Below are positions 38,613 through 46,140 of a DNA stretch of 64,000 nucleotides, in pieces. The position numbers were made by a program, and so were the translations under genes. The first letter of the stretch is position 1; every line of letters starts with the position of its first letter. Location: contig JAEUHY010000012.1 of NCBI GenBank assembly GCA_016795325.1, forward strand, positions 248,001 to 312,000. The letters are read 5' to 3'. The notes under the pieces were generated by a model. It was not told the origin of the DNA. It saw only the letters and a list, made by a program, of their open reading frames with translations, and made no database searches. Source of the stretch: Planctomycetota bacterium. GTDB taxonomy: Bacteria; Planctomycetota; UBA1135; GCA-002686595.

Positions 38613-39458
38613 ATGGGTCGGCAAGAAGCACTCAAACAGTTCGGCGACAAGATCACGCTCCCGTCGCTCCCCGACGTGGTGATGCGCATCAACTCCATGA
38701 TCGACAACCCCAACGTGGGGTTGCAGGAGATGGGGGCGCTCGTCGCGAAGGATCCGGCGATCACGGCCCGTGTGCTGCGCCTGGCGAACAGCGGCTACTA
38801 CGGCCTCAGCCAGCAAGTCACGAATGCCGAGCAGGCGGCGACCGTGATCGGCGCGCGTGCGCTGCGCAACGTGGCCATGCAGGTCTCGATCCTGCAGCGC
38901 TACGAGCACCTCAAGAACATTCCGGACTTCGACCTCGATGAGGTCTGGCAGCACTCGACGCTGACTGCGCAACTGGCGCAAGCTCTCGCGGAGAGCTGTT
39001 TCCGGCGCACGGGGCTCGCGCCCGACGATTTCTACGCTTGCGGCCTGCTTCACGACGTCGGCAAGGTCGTGATGCTCGAGGGCCTGGTCGACGAGTACCT
39101 GGAGTGCGTCCGGCACGCCAGGCGCACAGGCGTGGCGCTGCACGTGGGCGAAGAACAGGTGCTCGGCTACACGCACGTCGAGGTTGGGGCGATCCTGGCG
39201 CAGCAGTGGCAGTTGCCCGAAAAGGTCGCCGCGGCGATCGAGTTCCACCACGGCCCGACGGCCGAAATCGTCTCGCACCCGCACGTGGGCGTGATCGCGA
39301 TCGCCGACCAGATCGCGTACCGCGCGTCGAGTTCGACGTTCGAAGCCGCGCTGGAGAAGCTCGCCGCGCTGGCCAACAAGCTCCTCGGCGTGACGCGCGA
39401 AGAATTCGACAAGGTCGTCGAGCGCGCCCGCAACGCGCAGCCCGAGGCCTTCGGGTAG
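38613..39458 (+). CDS. HDOD-domain signalling protein
   Basis: The 281-residue protein opens with a short tail followed by an HDOD domain: LPSLPDVVMRINSMIDNP, DPAITARVLRLANSGYYG, then an LLHDVGKVVMLEG segment with the HD pair and YTHVEVGAILAQQW. HDOD domains are degenerate HD domains that act as regulatory scaffolds in cyclic-di-GMP and chemotaxis circuits. Here the HD pair is retained, though the full metal set is not. An AGAGG lies just before the ATG. It is followed by a degenerate GGDEF gene and a MamK-like actin in the same direction, suggesting a shared role in polar or cell-cycle organisation; that is inference. Confidence 0.88.
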   Translation: MGRQEALKQFGDKITLPSLPDVVMRINSMIDNPNVGLQEMGALVAKDPAITARVLRLANSGYYGLSQQVTNAEQAATVIGARALRNVAMQVSILQRYEHLKNIPDFDLDEVWQHSTLTAQLAQALAESCFRRTGLAPDDFYACGLLHDVGKVVMLEGLVDEYLECVRHARRTGVALHVGEEQVLGYTHVEVGAILAQQWQLPEKVAAAIEFHHGPTAEIVSHPHVGVIAIADQIAYRASSSTFEAALEKLAALANKLLGVTREEFDKVVERARNAQPEAFG

Positions 39459-39498
39459 CGCCGTCGGCGATCAAGGCGCGCCGCTTCGCGCGTCGATA

Positions 39499-39555
39499 GC
39501 GGCCACTGGCCGCGTTCCATGACTTTGGCTGGCCCTGCGGCTAACCTGCAGGGCC
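39499..39555 (+). repeat. Two adjacent inverted repeats between the HDOD and GGDEF genes
   Basis: A 6-bp stem GCGGCC/GGCCGC (39499-39513, 3-nt loop) is followed by an 8-bp perfect stem GGCCCTGC/GCAGGGCC (39531-39555, 9-nt loop). They may end the HDOD transcript or lie in the leader of the next gene; neither has a T-tract. Confidence 0.45.
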
Positions 39556-39608
39556 CTCCAGCGCGCGTGTTGTCCGCGTTCGATCCCTCGAGCTCCACTC
39601 CTTCGGCG

Positions 39609-40685
39609 ATGAGTCCCTTCCAGAGCTCGTTGTTCAAAGGTTCCGCGCGCGACCTGTTCACGCCCCAGCAGGTCCAGCAGCTGATGCGCGTGGAGTTCGA
39701 TCGCTCCAAACGCCACGGCCACCCGCTGGTGATGCTGCTCATCGCCGTGGACCGCCTGGCGCAGCTCCAGGACTTGTACGGGGCAGGGCTGCGCGACGAT
39801 GTGCTGCGCGCCGTGGCCGGGCTGGTCCGCACGTCGAGCCGCGCGAGCGATGCGCTGGGCTGCATGTTGGACGATCGCCTGCTGGTCCTCACGCCCCACA
39901 CGCCTGCGGAGGGCGCGGCGAGCTTGGCGAGGCGCATCCTCGAAGGCGTGCGCGCGATGAGTTTCGACGGGCTCGGCCGGACCACGCGCATCACGGTTTC
40001 GATCGGCGGCGCCCACAGCCAGACCGGACGCATGGAGCTGGCTTTCGACACGCTGCTCGACGTCGCCGAGGGCGGGCTCAAGGTCGCGCGCGAGAGCGGC
40101 GGCAACCGCTACGTGCACAGCGACCTCTACGAGTTCTTCGAGGAGCGCCGCAAGCGCGAACAACGCGAGCGCGAACGCCTCGCGCCGCCCGCGGCGATCC
40201 CCGCTGCTGGTGCTCCTCCGCCGGTGGCGCCGGCCGCCGCCGCTGCGATCGAGGTTCCTGGCGAGGCGGGCGACGCCCCGCTGCTCGGCGCGAAGATCCG
40301 CGAGTTGTTCGGGCTGGGCGCGGGCGAGAACGAGTTGCTCGCGCGCATCCAGCAGGAGGTCGTGGCCAGCGCGCTGCGCGAAATGAAGGCCGAGATCGAG
40401 CGCGCTCTGGGCGAGCGCCAGAGCGAACACCGGCGCGAGATCGACACGCTCGAGCGGCGCATCCAGAAGCTCACCCAAGCGCTCGGCATGACCGACGCGG
40501 AGCTCAAGCGCGCGCTGAGCCAGCACTCGGTGGACCCGGGCGTCGCCTCGATCTACACCAGCGTCCAAGGACTGTCGTCGAACGACGTCCAGCACGAGCT
40601 CAAGAAAGAGCTCATGAGCAAGATCTTCCAAGCCAACCTCGAATTGCGTAAGCAGATTTCCCCCGGCAAGTCCGAACAGGCTTGA
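39609..40685 (+). CDS. Degenerate GGDEF-domain protein with C-terminal coiled coil
   Basis: Residues 10-170 follow the GGDEF fold (LMRVEFDRSKRHGHPLVMLLIAVDRL, RTTRITVSIGGA, GGLKVARESGGNRY), but the signature loop reads GCMLDDR instead of GGDEF, so cyclase activity is unlikely. An Ala/Pro linker leads to a C-terminal helical region (about 230-310) with heptads such as EMKAEIERALGERQSEH that should form a coiled coil. Such proteins act as c-di-GMP or GTP sensors or as assembly factors. Sixty nucleotides separate it from the MamK-like gene. ATG 39609 is preferred; an in-frame ATG at 39519 would add 30 residues encoded across an inverted repeat. Confidence 0.8.
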   Translation: MSPFQSSLFKGSARDLFTPQQVQQLMRVEFDRSKRHGHPLVMLLIAVDRLAQLQDLYGAGLRDDVLRAVAGLVRTSSRASDALGCMLDDRLLVLTPHTPAEGAASLARRILEGVRAMSFDGLGRTTRITVSIGGAHSQTGRMELAFDTLLDVAEGGLKVARESGGNRYVHSDLYEFFEERRKREQRERERLAPPAAIPAAGAPPPVAPAAAAAIEVPGEAGDAPLLGAKIRELFGLGAGENELLARIQQEVVASALREMKAEIERALGERQSEHRREIDTLERRIQKLTQALGMTDAELKRALSQHSVDPGVASIYTSVQGLSSNDVQHELKKELMSKIFQANLELRKQISPGKSEQA

Positions 40686-40744
40686 GGCGCGCCCTCGAGC
40701 GGGTTCGGCGCCCGCCTGACTCGACCACGAAACGAATCATCTCC

Positions 40745-41794
40745 ATGGCCAAGCAAAGCAGCGAAGCGACGAACAAGGACCAGGGCGTTTTGTACCTGGG
40801 CATCGACCTGGGCACGTCCCGCACCTCCGTGACCGCGTCGAACGGTGTGCGCGAAACCGTCGCGTCCTACGTCGGTTATCCCAAGGACGTCGTCGCGCGC
40901 AAGCTGCTCCAGAAGGACGTGCTGTTCGGCGACGAAGCGCTCGAGAAGCGCCTCTCGCTCGACTTCTACCGTCCGCTCGCGCACGGCGTGATCAAGAGCG
41001 ACAACGAGAGCGCCAAGAACCTCAAGGCCGCGGCGGACCTGATCGGCGAGATCATCCGGCGCGCGCGCCCGCGCCGCGACGAACTGATCTACGCGGTGAT
41101 CGGCGCGCCCGCGCAGGCCTCGATCAACAACAAGGAAGCGATCCTCAAGGCCGCCAAGGAGCACGTGGACAGCGTGATGTTGTGCTCGGAGCCGTTCTCG
41201 GTCGCCTACGGCATCGACATGCTCGACGACACGCTGGTGATCGACATCGGAGCGGGCACGACCGACCTGTGCCGCATGCACGGCACGATGCCCGAGGACG
41301 CCGACCAGATCACCAACACCTTCGCCGGCGACCACATCGACGAGACGCTGGCCAAGCTCATCCGCGAGAAGCACCCCGAGGCGCAGTTCTCGATCCAGAT
41401 GATCAAGTCGATCAAGGAGAAGCACTCCAACGTCGCCGACAACATGCCGCCGGTGGTGGTGAACTTCCCGGTCAAGGGCAAGCCCACGCCGTTCGACATC
41501 ACGGATCTGGTGCGCACCTCGTGCCGCTCGATCGTGCCCCCGATGGTCGATGCGATCGGCGAACTGATCGGCACGTTCGATCCGGAGTTCCAGGAGCGCC
41601 TGAAGGGCCGCGTGTTGCTCGGGGGCGGCGGCAGCCAGATCCGCGGCCTCGACGCCGAGATCGAGCGGCAGATGTACGAACGCCTGGGCGGCGGCAAGGT
41701 GCTGCGCGTCGAGGAGTCGATGTACGGCGGCGCGAACGGCGCGCTCAAGATCGCGCACGACATGCCCGCCGAGTACTGGGAAAAGCTGCGCTGA
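40745..41794 (+). CDS. MamK-like bacterial actin
   Basis: The 349-residue protein is an actin/HSP70-fold ATPase: phosphate-1 loop YLGIDLGTSRTS (about 17-28), phosphate-2 loop VIDIGAGTTD (about 166-175) and adenosine loop LLGGGGSQIRGL (about 290-301). Beyond the fold, it carries stretches I recall as characteristic of MamK, the filament that positions magnetosomes: SYVGYPKDVVARKLL, FGDEALEKR, AVIGAPAQAS, LCSEPFSVAYGID and a C-terminal ALKIAHDMPAEYW. It is clearly not MreB, FtsA or ParM by these segments. No magnetosome genes are present in the window, so the role is probably positioning of something else or cell-pole organisation. It follows the degenerate GGDEF gene closely. Identity with MamK is by memory, not search. 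Confidence 0.85.
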   Translation: MAKQSSEATNKDQGVLYLGIDLGTSRTSVTASNGVRETVASYVGYPKDVVARKLLQKDVLFGDEALEKRLSLDFYRPLAHGVIKSDNESAKNLKAAADLIGEIIRRARPRRDELIYAVIGAPAQASINNKEAILKAAKEHVDSVMLCSEPFSVAYGIDMLDDTLVIDIGAGTTDLCRMHGTMPEDADQITNTFAGDHIDETLAKLIREKHPEAQFSIQMIKSIKEKHSNVADNMPPVVVNFPVKGKPTPFDITDLVRTSCRSIVPPMVDAIGELIGTFDPEFQERLKGRVLLGGGGSQIRGLDAEIERQMYERLGGGKVLRVEESMYGGANGALKIAHDMPAEYWEKLR

Positions 41795-41900
41795 GCGAGC
41801 TTCCGACGCGCGCCGGCTGCGGTCCGGGGGTGCGCGCGACGCGCTCCCGGGCCCACGCGCCGCCGCCGCATGGCGTGCGGAGCGCGACGCGAAAGTGAGA

Positions 41901-41952
41901 GGATTCCAAGCGCGCTGAACCGCTTTCGGCGCGCATGGCATCCTTGGAGGGG
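41901..41952 (+). promoter_or_regulatory. Leader with two competing stems over the Shine-Dalgarno of sigma fusion 2
   Basis: TCCAAG (41905-41910) can pair with CTTGGA (41943-41948), which overlaps the purine-rich GGAGGGG ribosome site (41946-41952). Alternatively GCGCGC pairs with GCGCGC inside it, flanked by GGAT/ATCC. The start ATG is at 41965. The rest of 41795-41964 is GC-rich without other recognisable sites. Confidence 0.4.
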
Positions 41953-41964
41953 TAGGCCACCCAC

Positions 41965-44900
41965 ATGGATTCGAGCCAACCCGCTCCGCCGACCGACCTG
42001 TTGCTCGCGCACGCCGAGTTCGTCGCCTCGCTCTCCGCGCGGCTCGTGCGGCCAGGCGCGGACGCCGAGGATCTGCAGCAGGAGACGCTGCTCAGCGCGC
42101 TGCAGCATCCGCCCGCCGACGCCGGCGCCCTGCGAGCTTGGTTGGGCAAGGTCGCGCGCAACCACGCGCTGCAGAACCAGCGCGCGCGGATGCGTCGCGC
42201 GGCGCGCGAGCAGTGGGCCTCGCACGAGGAGGCTCTGCCGTCGACCGACGAGATCGTGGCGCGCGAGAACGCCCGCCGCGGCGTGGTCGACGCGCTGACG
42301 AAGCTCGACGAGCCGTACCGCTCGACGCTGCTGCTGCGCTTCTACGAAGACTTGCCGCCGCGCGAGGTCGCACGGCGGACGGGCGTTCCCGTGGAGACGG
42401 CGCGCACCCGCATCAAGCGCGGGCTGGCGCTGCTGCGCGAAGATCTCGACCGGCGCAGCTCGGGCGATCGCTCCGCGTGGGTGAGTGCGCTGCTTCCGCT
42501 GGCGGCGCCGAAACTGGCTCTCGAGCAAGCTGGCGGCGGCGTGGGAAGCGTACTGGGGGTCGTCCTGCTCGTGCTCGGTGGAATCGTGGCCACACTGGCC
42601 GTCGCCGTGTGGAACGGCGCGCCGGGCGCCTCGGCGCCGACGCCGGTCCCGGCGCTGGCGCAGTCGACGCCGCTCGAAACTGGCGCGGAAGCACCGGCGA
42701 ACGCGGCTGCCGCGCAACGCGTGACGAGCGTGAGGGCGCGGCTGGTGCGGGTCGTGCGCGCCGACGATCTGCCGGTCGCCAACGTGCTCGTGCGCTGGCG
42801 GAGCGCCGTCGACGGCGCCGCGGAGGAGCAGTGGCTCACCGACGAACTGGGCGCGTCTTCGCTCCCGCACGCGCTTGTCCCGGGAGACTCGTTGCAGGTC
42901 CTCGCCACCGACGCCACGCGCGCGCTCGCGTTGCGCCTGGCGCCCGCACACCTCGAGGGCGACGAGTGGCGCCTGGTGGTCGAGCGCTGCTCGAGCGTGC
43001 GCGGCCGCGTGACGGATGCTCGCGGCGCTCCGCAGGCCGGCGTCCAGGTGTGGGCGCTGCCGCCCGACGGGCCGCTGCTCGCCGAAGGCGCGCCTCGCTC
43101 GGCTCTGGCCCAGGCGCTCAGCGACGCGAGCGGGGCCTTCGCGCTCCTGGAGTTGCCGCAGCACTTCTACCTGCACGCATCGAGCGCACACGCGAGCCTG
43201 CCTCGCGGGCTCGAATTCGAAGACGCCGAACCGAGCGTGCACCGCGATCTCGAACTCGTGCTCGAACCGACGTGGCGTGTCGCGGGGCGGGTCGTCGATG
43301 AGGGCGGTCGCGCGGTGGCCGGCGCGGAGCTCGCCGCGTGGACGCACGATCGACGCGGCGCAGGTCGCGCCGCGCGGATCGACTCCGCATCGTGGCGCAA
43401 CCTGCTGCGGCACACCACACGCTCGCGCGAGGACGGAACGTTCGAGTTCGTCGGCGGACTGCCTGCGATTTCTCACAACCTGTCGGTCGAGGCCCTCGAT
43501 CACTCGCCGCTCGCTCTGCGGGTGGTGGGGCCCGAGCCCGACCAGACGCTCGTGCTGTCGCGCGCCGCTCGCTTGCGCGTGCGTTCCGCCTCGGACGTCG
43601 AACTGCCCTCCGTGGTCGAAGCCCACACGGACGCGGGGCGGAGTCTGCGCGCGCCGAGCAGCGCGGGCGAGGTCGAATTCAGCCTGCATCCGGGCGAACG
43701 GCGCGTAGTGCTCAAGCTTCAGCCCGCGGGAGGCGGCGCGCAGTTCGAAGCGCTCCAGCGGCCGAGTGAGCGCGACCACTCGCAGCTCGTCGAAGTCCAG
43801 CGCGGGCGCAGGTTGCGCGTGAGCGTCGTCGACGAACACGGCGCAGCGGCGCCGGGGGCGGACGTGGTGGTCTCGGCGGTTCCGGGGCCGGAGTGGGACG
43901 AGCTCGGACGGAGTGCTCCCGCGGACTTCCTCGAATGCGCTCGCGCGCGGAGCGGCACGGAAGGCGAGGCGCTGTTCGTCGTCGCTCCGCGGCAAGCGTT
44001 GCTGCTGCGCGCGCGCGCCGAGGACGGCGACAGCGCCGAGCGCGTCGTCGAACCGCACGAGGACTTCGTCGAGCTGCGCTTGGGCGCCGCGCGGACCGAA
44101 CGGACGCGTGTGAACCTGCGCGTGATCGACGCGCTCGACGGTTCGCCCGTCGAAGGCTGCGTGCTTTCGGCGCGCCTTCCGCGCTCCGAGGGACTACGGA
44201 GCACGAGCGCACGTTTCGACGGGGCGACGGAACTGGATCTGGACGAGCCCGGCGAGTGGAGCTTGTTCGTCCTCGCCCCCGGGCACGCGCCGCTGGTGCG
44301 TCGCGTTGCATTGCAGCGCGGCGCCAACGCCGTCGAGCTGGCGCTTTCGCCCGAGCGCGAGCTGCGCGCTCGCGTGCTGGACTCGCGTGGCGTGCCGGTG
44401 CGCCCTGGTCGGCTCGTGTTCGTCGATCCGGCCGCGGGGAGCGGACTGCTGACCCGCGTGAGCGCCGACTACTGGGCCAACCACGTCGAATTGCCCGAGC
44501 AGGGCGAAGTCGTGGTGCGCGGACTCCCGGCGCGCACGGTGCGCGTGATCGCCCGCAGTGCGCAGTTCGATGGCCCCTTGGCGCTGGAGCTCGACTTGCG
44601 CGCCGCGGAAGCGCACTACGCGGAGCTGGTCGTGCCCTGCGACCTGTCCTCGGCGCGGCGCCGCGTGGAGTTCGTTTGGCCGAGCGCGGAACTCGCGGCG
44701 GTGGCCGGGTGGCTGCCCGAGGTCGCGCCCAAGCGCGGCGACACGCGGCGCAGGCTCGAGGTGTACGACGCCGCGGGCGTTCTCTGCGGGCGCTATCGCA
44801 TGCTCGTCGATCCCGCAGGTTCGGCCGAGTTCGTCCATCCCTGGCTGGAGGCCACGATGCGCATGACGCCGGACGGCGGGCTCGGCGCCGCCAGCGCGCA

Positions 44901-45090
44901 GCGCCTCGAGTCCGACGCGCTGTGGGCAGACGGCGGTCCGCAGTGGTCGGAGGATGGTGCGCACTTCTCCGTATTCGTCCCCAGCGGCGCCTGCCGAGCC
45001 GTCCTGACGCTCGATGAGCGGGCCGTGCTCGCGGCTTCGCTGGAGGACGTTGCGGGCGAAGTGGGTCGTTTCCGGCCGCTCGCGCGCTGA
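41965..45090 (+). CDS. ECF-type sigma factor fused through a membrane helix to carboxypeptidase-regulatory-like repeats (paralog 2)
   Basis: The 1041-residue protein repeats the design of the gene at 20695. Residues 10-165 form ECF region 2 (GADAEDLQQETLLSALQ, WLGKVARNHALQNQ) and region 4 (LDEPYRSTLLLRFYEDLPPREVARRTGVP, TRIKRGLALLREDL). A single membrane helix (about 194-216, VVLLVLGGIVATLAVAVW) follows a short linker. The outer part holds multiple Ig-like modules, for example VRGRVTDARGAPQAGVQVWA, VAGRVVDEGGRAVAGAELAA and LRARVLDSRGVPVRPG. The two paralogs differ widely in the outer domains but share the intracellular plan, as expected for sensors of different ligands controlling related promoters. 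No anti-sigma gene is adjacent. A SD-masking leader may control its translation. Confidence 0.85.
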   Translation: MDSSQPAPPTDLLLAHAEFVASLSARLVRPGADAEDLQQETLLSALQHPPADAGALRAWLGKVARNHALQNQRARMRRAAREQWASHEEALPSTDEIVARENARRGVVDALTKLDEPYRSTLLLRFYEDLPPREVARRTGVPVETARTRIKRGLALLREDLDRRSSGDRSAWVSALLPLAAPKLALEQAGGGVGSVLGVVLLVLGGIVATLAVAVWNGAPGASAPTPVPALAQSTPLETGAEAPANAAAAQRVTSVRARLVRVVRADDLPVANVLVRWRSAVDGAAEEQWLTDELGASSLPHALVPGDSLQVLATDATRALALRLAPAHLEGDEWRLVVERCSSVRGRVTDARGAPQAGVQVWALPPDGPLLAEGAPRSALAQALSDASGAFALLELPQHFYLHASSAHASLPRGLEFEDAEPSVHRDLELVLEPTWRVAGRVVDEGGRAVAGAELAAWTHDRRGAGRAARIDSASWRNLLRHTTRSREDGTFEFVGGLPAISHNLSVEALDHSPLALRVVGPEPDQTLVLSRAARLRVRSASDVELPSVVEAHTDAGRSLRAPSSAGEVEFSLHPGERRVVLKLQPAGGGAQFEALQRPSERDHSQLVEVQRGRRLRVSVVDEHGAAAPGADVVVSAVPGPEWDELGRSAPADFLECARARSGTEGEALFVVAPRQALLLRARAEDGDSAERVVEPHEDFVELRLGAARTERTRVNLRVIDALDGSPVEGCVLSARLPRSEGLRSTSARFDGATELDLDEPGEWSLFVLAPGHAPLVRRVALQRGANAVELALSPERELRARVLDSRGVPVRPGRLVFVDPAAGSGLLTRVSADYWANHVELPEQGEVVVRGLPARTVRVIARSAQFDGPLALELDLRAAEAHYAELVVPCDLSSARRRVEFVWPSAELAAVAGWLPEVAPKRGDTRRRLEVYDAAGVLCGRYRMLVDPAGSAEFVHPWLEATMRMTPDGGLGAASAQRLESDALWADGGPQWSEDGAHFSVFVPSGACRAVLTLDERAVLAASLEDVAGEVGRFRPLAR

Positions 45091-45096
45091 TACGAT
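45091..45096 (+). promoter_or_regulatory. -10 element of the DUF983 gene
   Basis: TACGAT ends 8 nt before the GTG start; TTTCCG lies 16 nt upstream as a poor -35 box. The spacing implies a leaderless transcript. Confidence 0.45.
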
Positions 45097-45104
45097 CCCG
45101 CCGA

Positions 45105-45539
45105 GTGTTCACGCAAGCGGAGCGAGAAGCGCTGGCCTGGCGGCGATTGTTCGTGCGGCGCGCGTTCGCCAAGCGCTGCCCGCAGTGCGGACTCGGGCGC
45201 CTCTTCCGCGCCTTCGCGCGGCTCGCACCGGCCTGCAGCGAGTGCGGGCTCGTCTACCGCCGCGAAGCGGGCGCGCAGACCGGCTCGATGTACCTGTGCG
45301 CGACGCTGACCGAGTGTTTTGCCGCGGCGCTCGCGCTGGCGCTGTTCTTCCTGACGGATCTGGACACCGGAACGGCGCTGGCGCTGGGGGTGGCGGTCGT
45401 GCTGGGCTTCTCGTACCTGATGCTGCCGCTGACGATGGCGCTGTGGACGGCCGTCGAGTACGCGACCGACGTGTCCAACAAGGAGCGCTGGGCGACGCCG
45501 CGCGATGCTGCAGGGCAGGGGCTTTACCCGCCGAAATGA
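45105..45539 (+). CDS. DUF983 membrane protein with zinc-ribbon motif
   Basis: The 144-residue protein has an N-terminal zinc ribbon formed by [11 protein letters not shown] and ACSECGLVY (four cysteines in CxxC pairs, about residues 25-47), followed by two hydrophobic helices ([10 protein letters not shown] and [15 protein letters not shown]). This matches DUF983, small membrane proteins of unknown role that in some bacteria sit near cytochrome oxidase genes. Here it lies between a sigma fusion and a ferredoxin. GTG start, no Shine-Dalgarno. Confidence 0.82.
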   Translation: MFTQAEREALAWRRLFVRRAFAKRCPQCGLGRLFRAFARLAPACSECGLVYRREAGAQTGSMYLCATLTECFAAALALALFFLTDLDTGTALALGVAVVLGFSYLMLPLTMALWTAVEYATDVSNKERWATPRDAAGQGLYPPK

Positions 45540-45579
45540 ATGTGGACAATTCCCCGCCCTTCGAAAGGACTCTTCATCC

Positions 45580-45918
45580 ATGACCTACGTCGTCGCCGAA
45601 CCCTGCGTCAAGTGCAAGTACACCGACTGCGTGGACGTGTGCCCGGTCGATTGCTTCTACGAGGGCGAGAACTTCCTCGTCATCAACCCTGACGAGTGCA
45701 TCGACTGCGGGGCCTGCGTCCCCGAGTGCCCCACGGAGGCGATCTTCAGCGAGGACGACCTCCCCGAGAAGTGGGCCGAGTACAAGGCGCTCAACGCCAA
45801 GCTCGCGGGCAAGTGGCCCGGCATCACTTCCAAGAAGGACGCCCTCGACGACGCCGACGAGTGGAAGTCTGTCGAGGCCAAGCGCCAGCACCTGTCCGAG
45901 AAGCCGTTCTCGGGCTGA
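45580..45918 (+). CDS. fdxA: Seven-iron ferredoxin (FdxA / ferredoxin I type)
   Basis: The 112-residue protein aligns by eye with Azotobacter ferredoxin I: Cys9, Cys17 and Cys50 fit the [3Fe-4S] cluster and Cys21, Cys40, Cys43 and Cys46 the [4Fe-4S] cluster, with free Cys at 12 and 25. The middle reads [20 protein letters not shown], and the C-terminal helix continues through [20 protein letters not shown]. It is a soluble low-potential electron carrier. An AAAGGA lies 9 nt before the ATG and a strong terminator follows, so it is probably made as a single-gene transcript or with DUF983. The physiological partner is unknown. Confidence 0.94.
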   Translation: MTYVVAEPCVKCKYTDCVDVCPVDCFYEGENFLVINPDECIDCGACVPECPTEAIFSEDDLPEKWAEYKALNAKLAGKWPGITSKKDALDDADEWKSVEAKRQHLSEKPFSG

Positions 45919-45977
45919 GCTGCGCTCCGCAGGCCCGCCCCGCCGATCGCCTCGCGGGTCTGGCGCATCCCTCGTTC

Positions 45978-46030
45978 ACGTTCCAGCGCGCGCTTCGGTC
46001 ACGGACCGGGCGCGCGCTGAACGTTTCTTT
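45978..46030 (+). terminator. Strong intrinsic terminator after the ferredoxin gene
   Basis: A 15-bp stem (ACGTTC-AGCGCGCGC with GCGCGCGCT-GAACGT, one bulged C) encloses a second small stem (CGGTC/GACCG) and is followed by TTTCTTT. It is among the clearest Rho-independent terminators in the window. Confidence 0.85.
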
Positions 46031-46140
46031 CGTCCCGGCGCCGCCCTGCGTAGCCGTCGTCGGAGTTGTGGCTTAGCCTCCTGAATCGAGGTCTCCTCGC
46101 CGCGGCGCTCTGTTCGAGCGCGGCGTCGCTCAACTCCGCC

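Noticed and set aside
39519..39608. Earlier start for the degenerate GGDEF protein
   Set aside because: The extra 30 residues would be encoded across an 8-bp inverted repeat and are low complexity without GGDEF-fold features; ATG 39609 gives a more plausible N-terminus.
38541..41964. Magnetosome gene island around the MamK-like actin
   Set aside because: None of the neighbours resembles MamA, MamB, MamE, MamM, MamO, MamP, MamQ or Mms proteins; magnetotaxis is not supported by this window.
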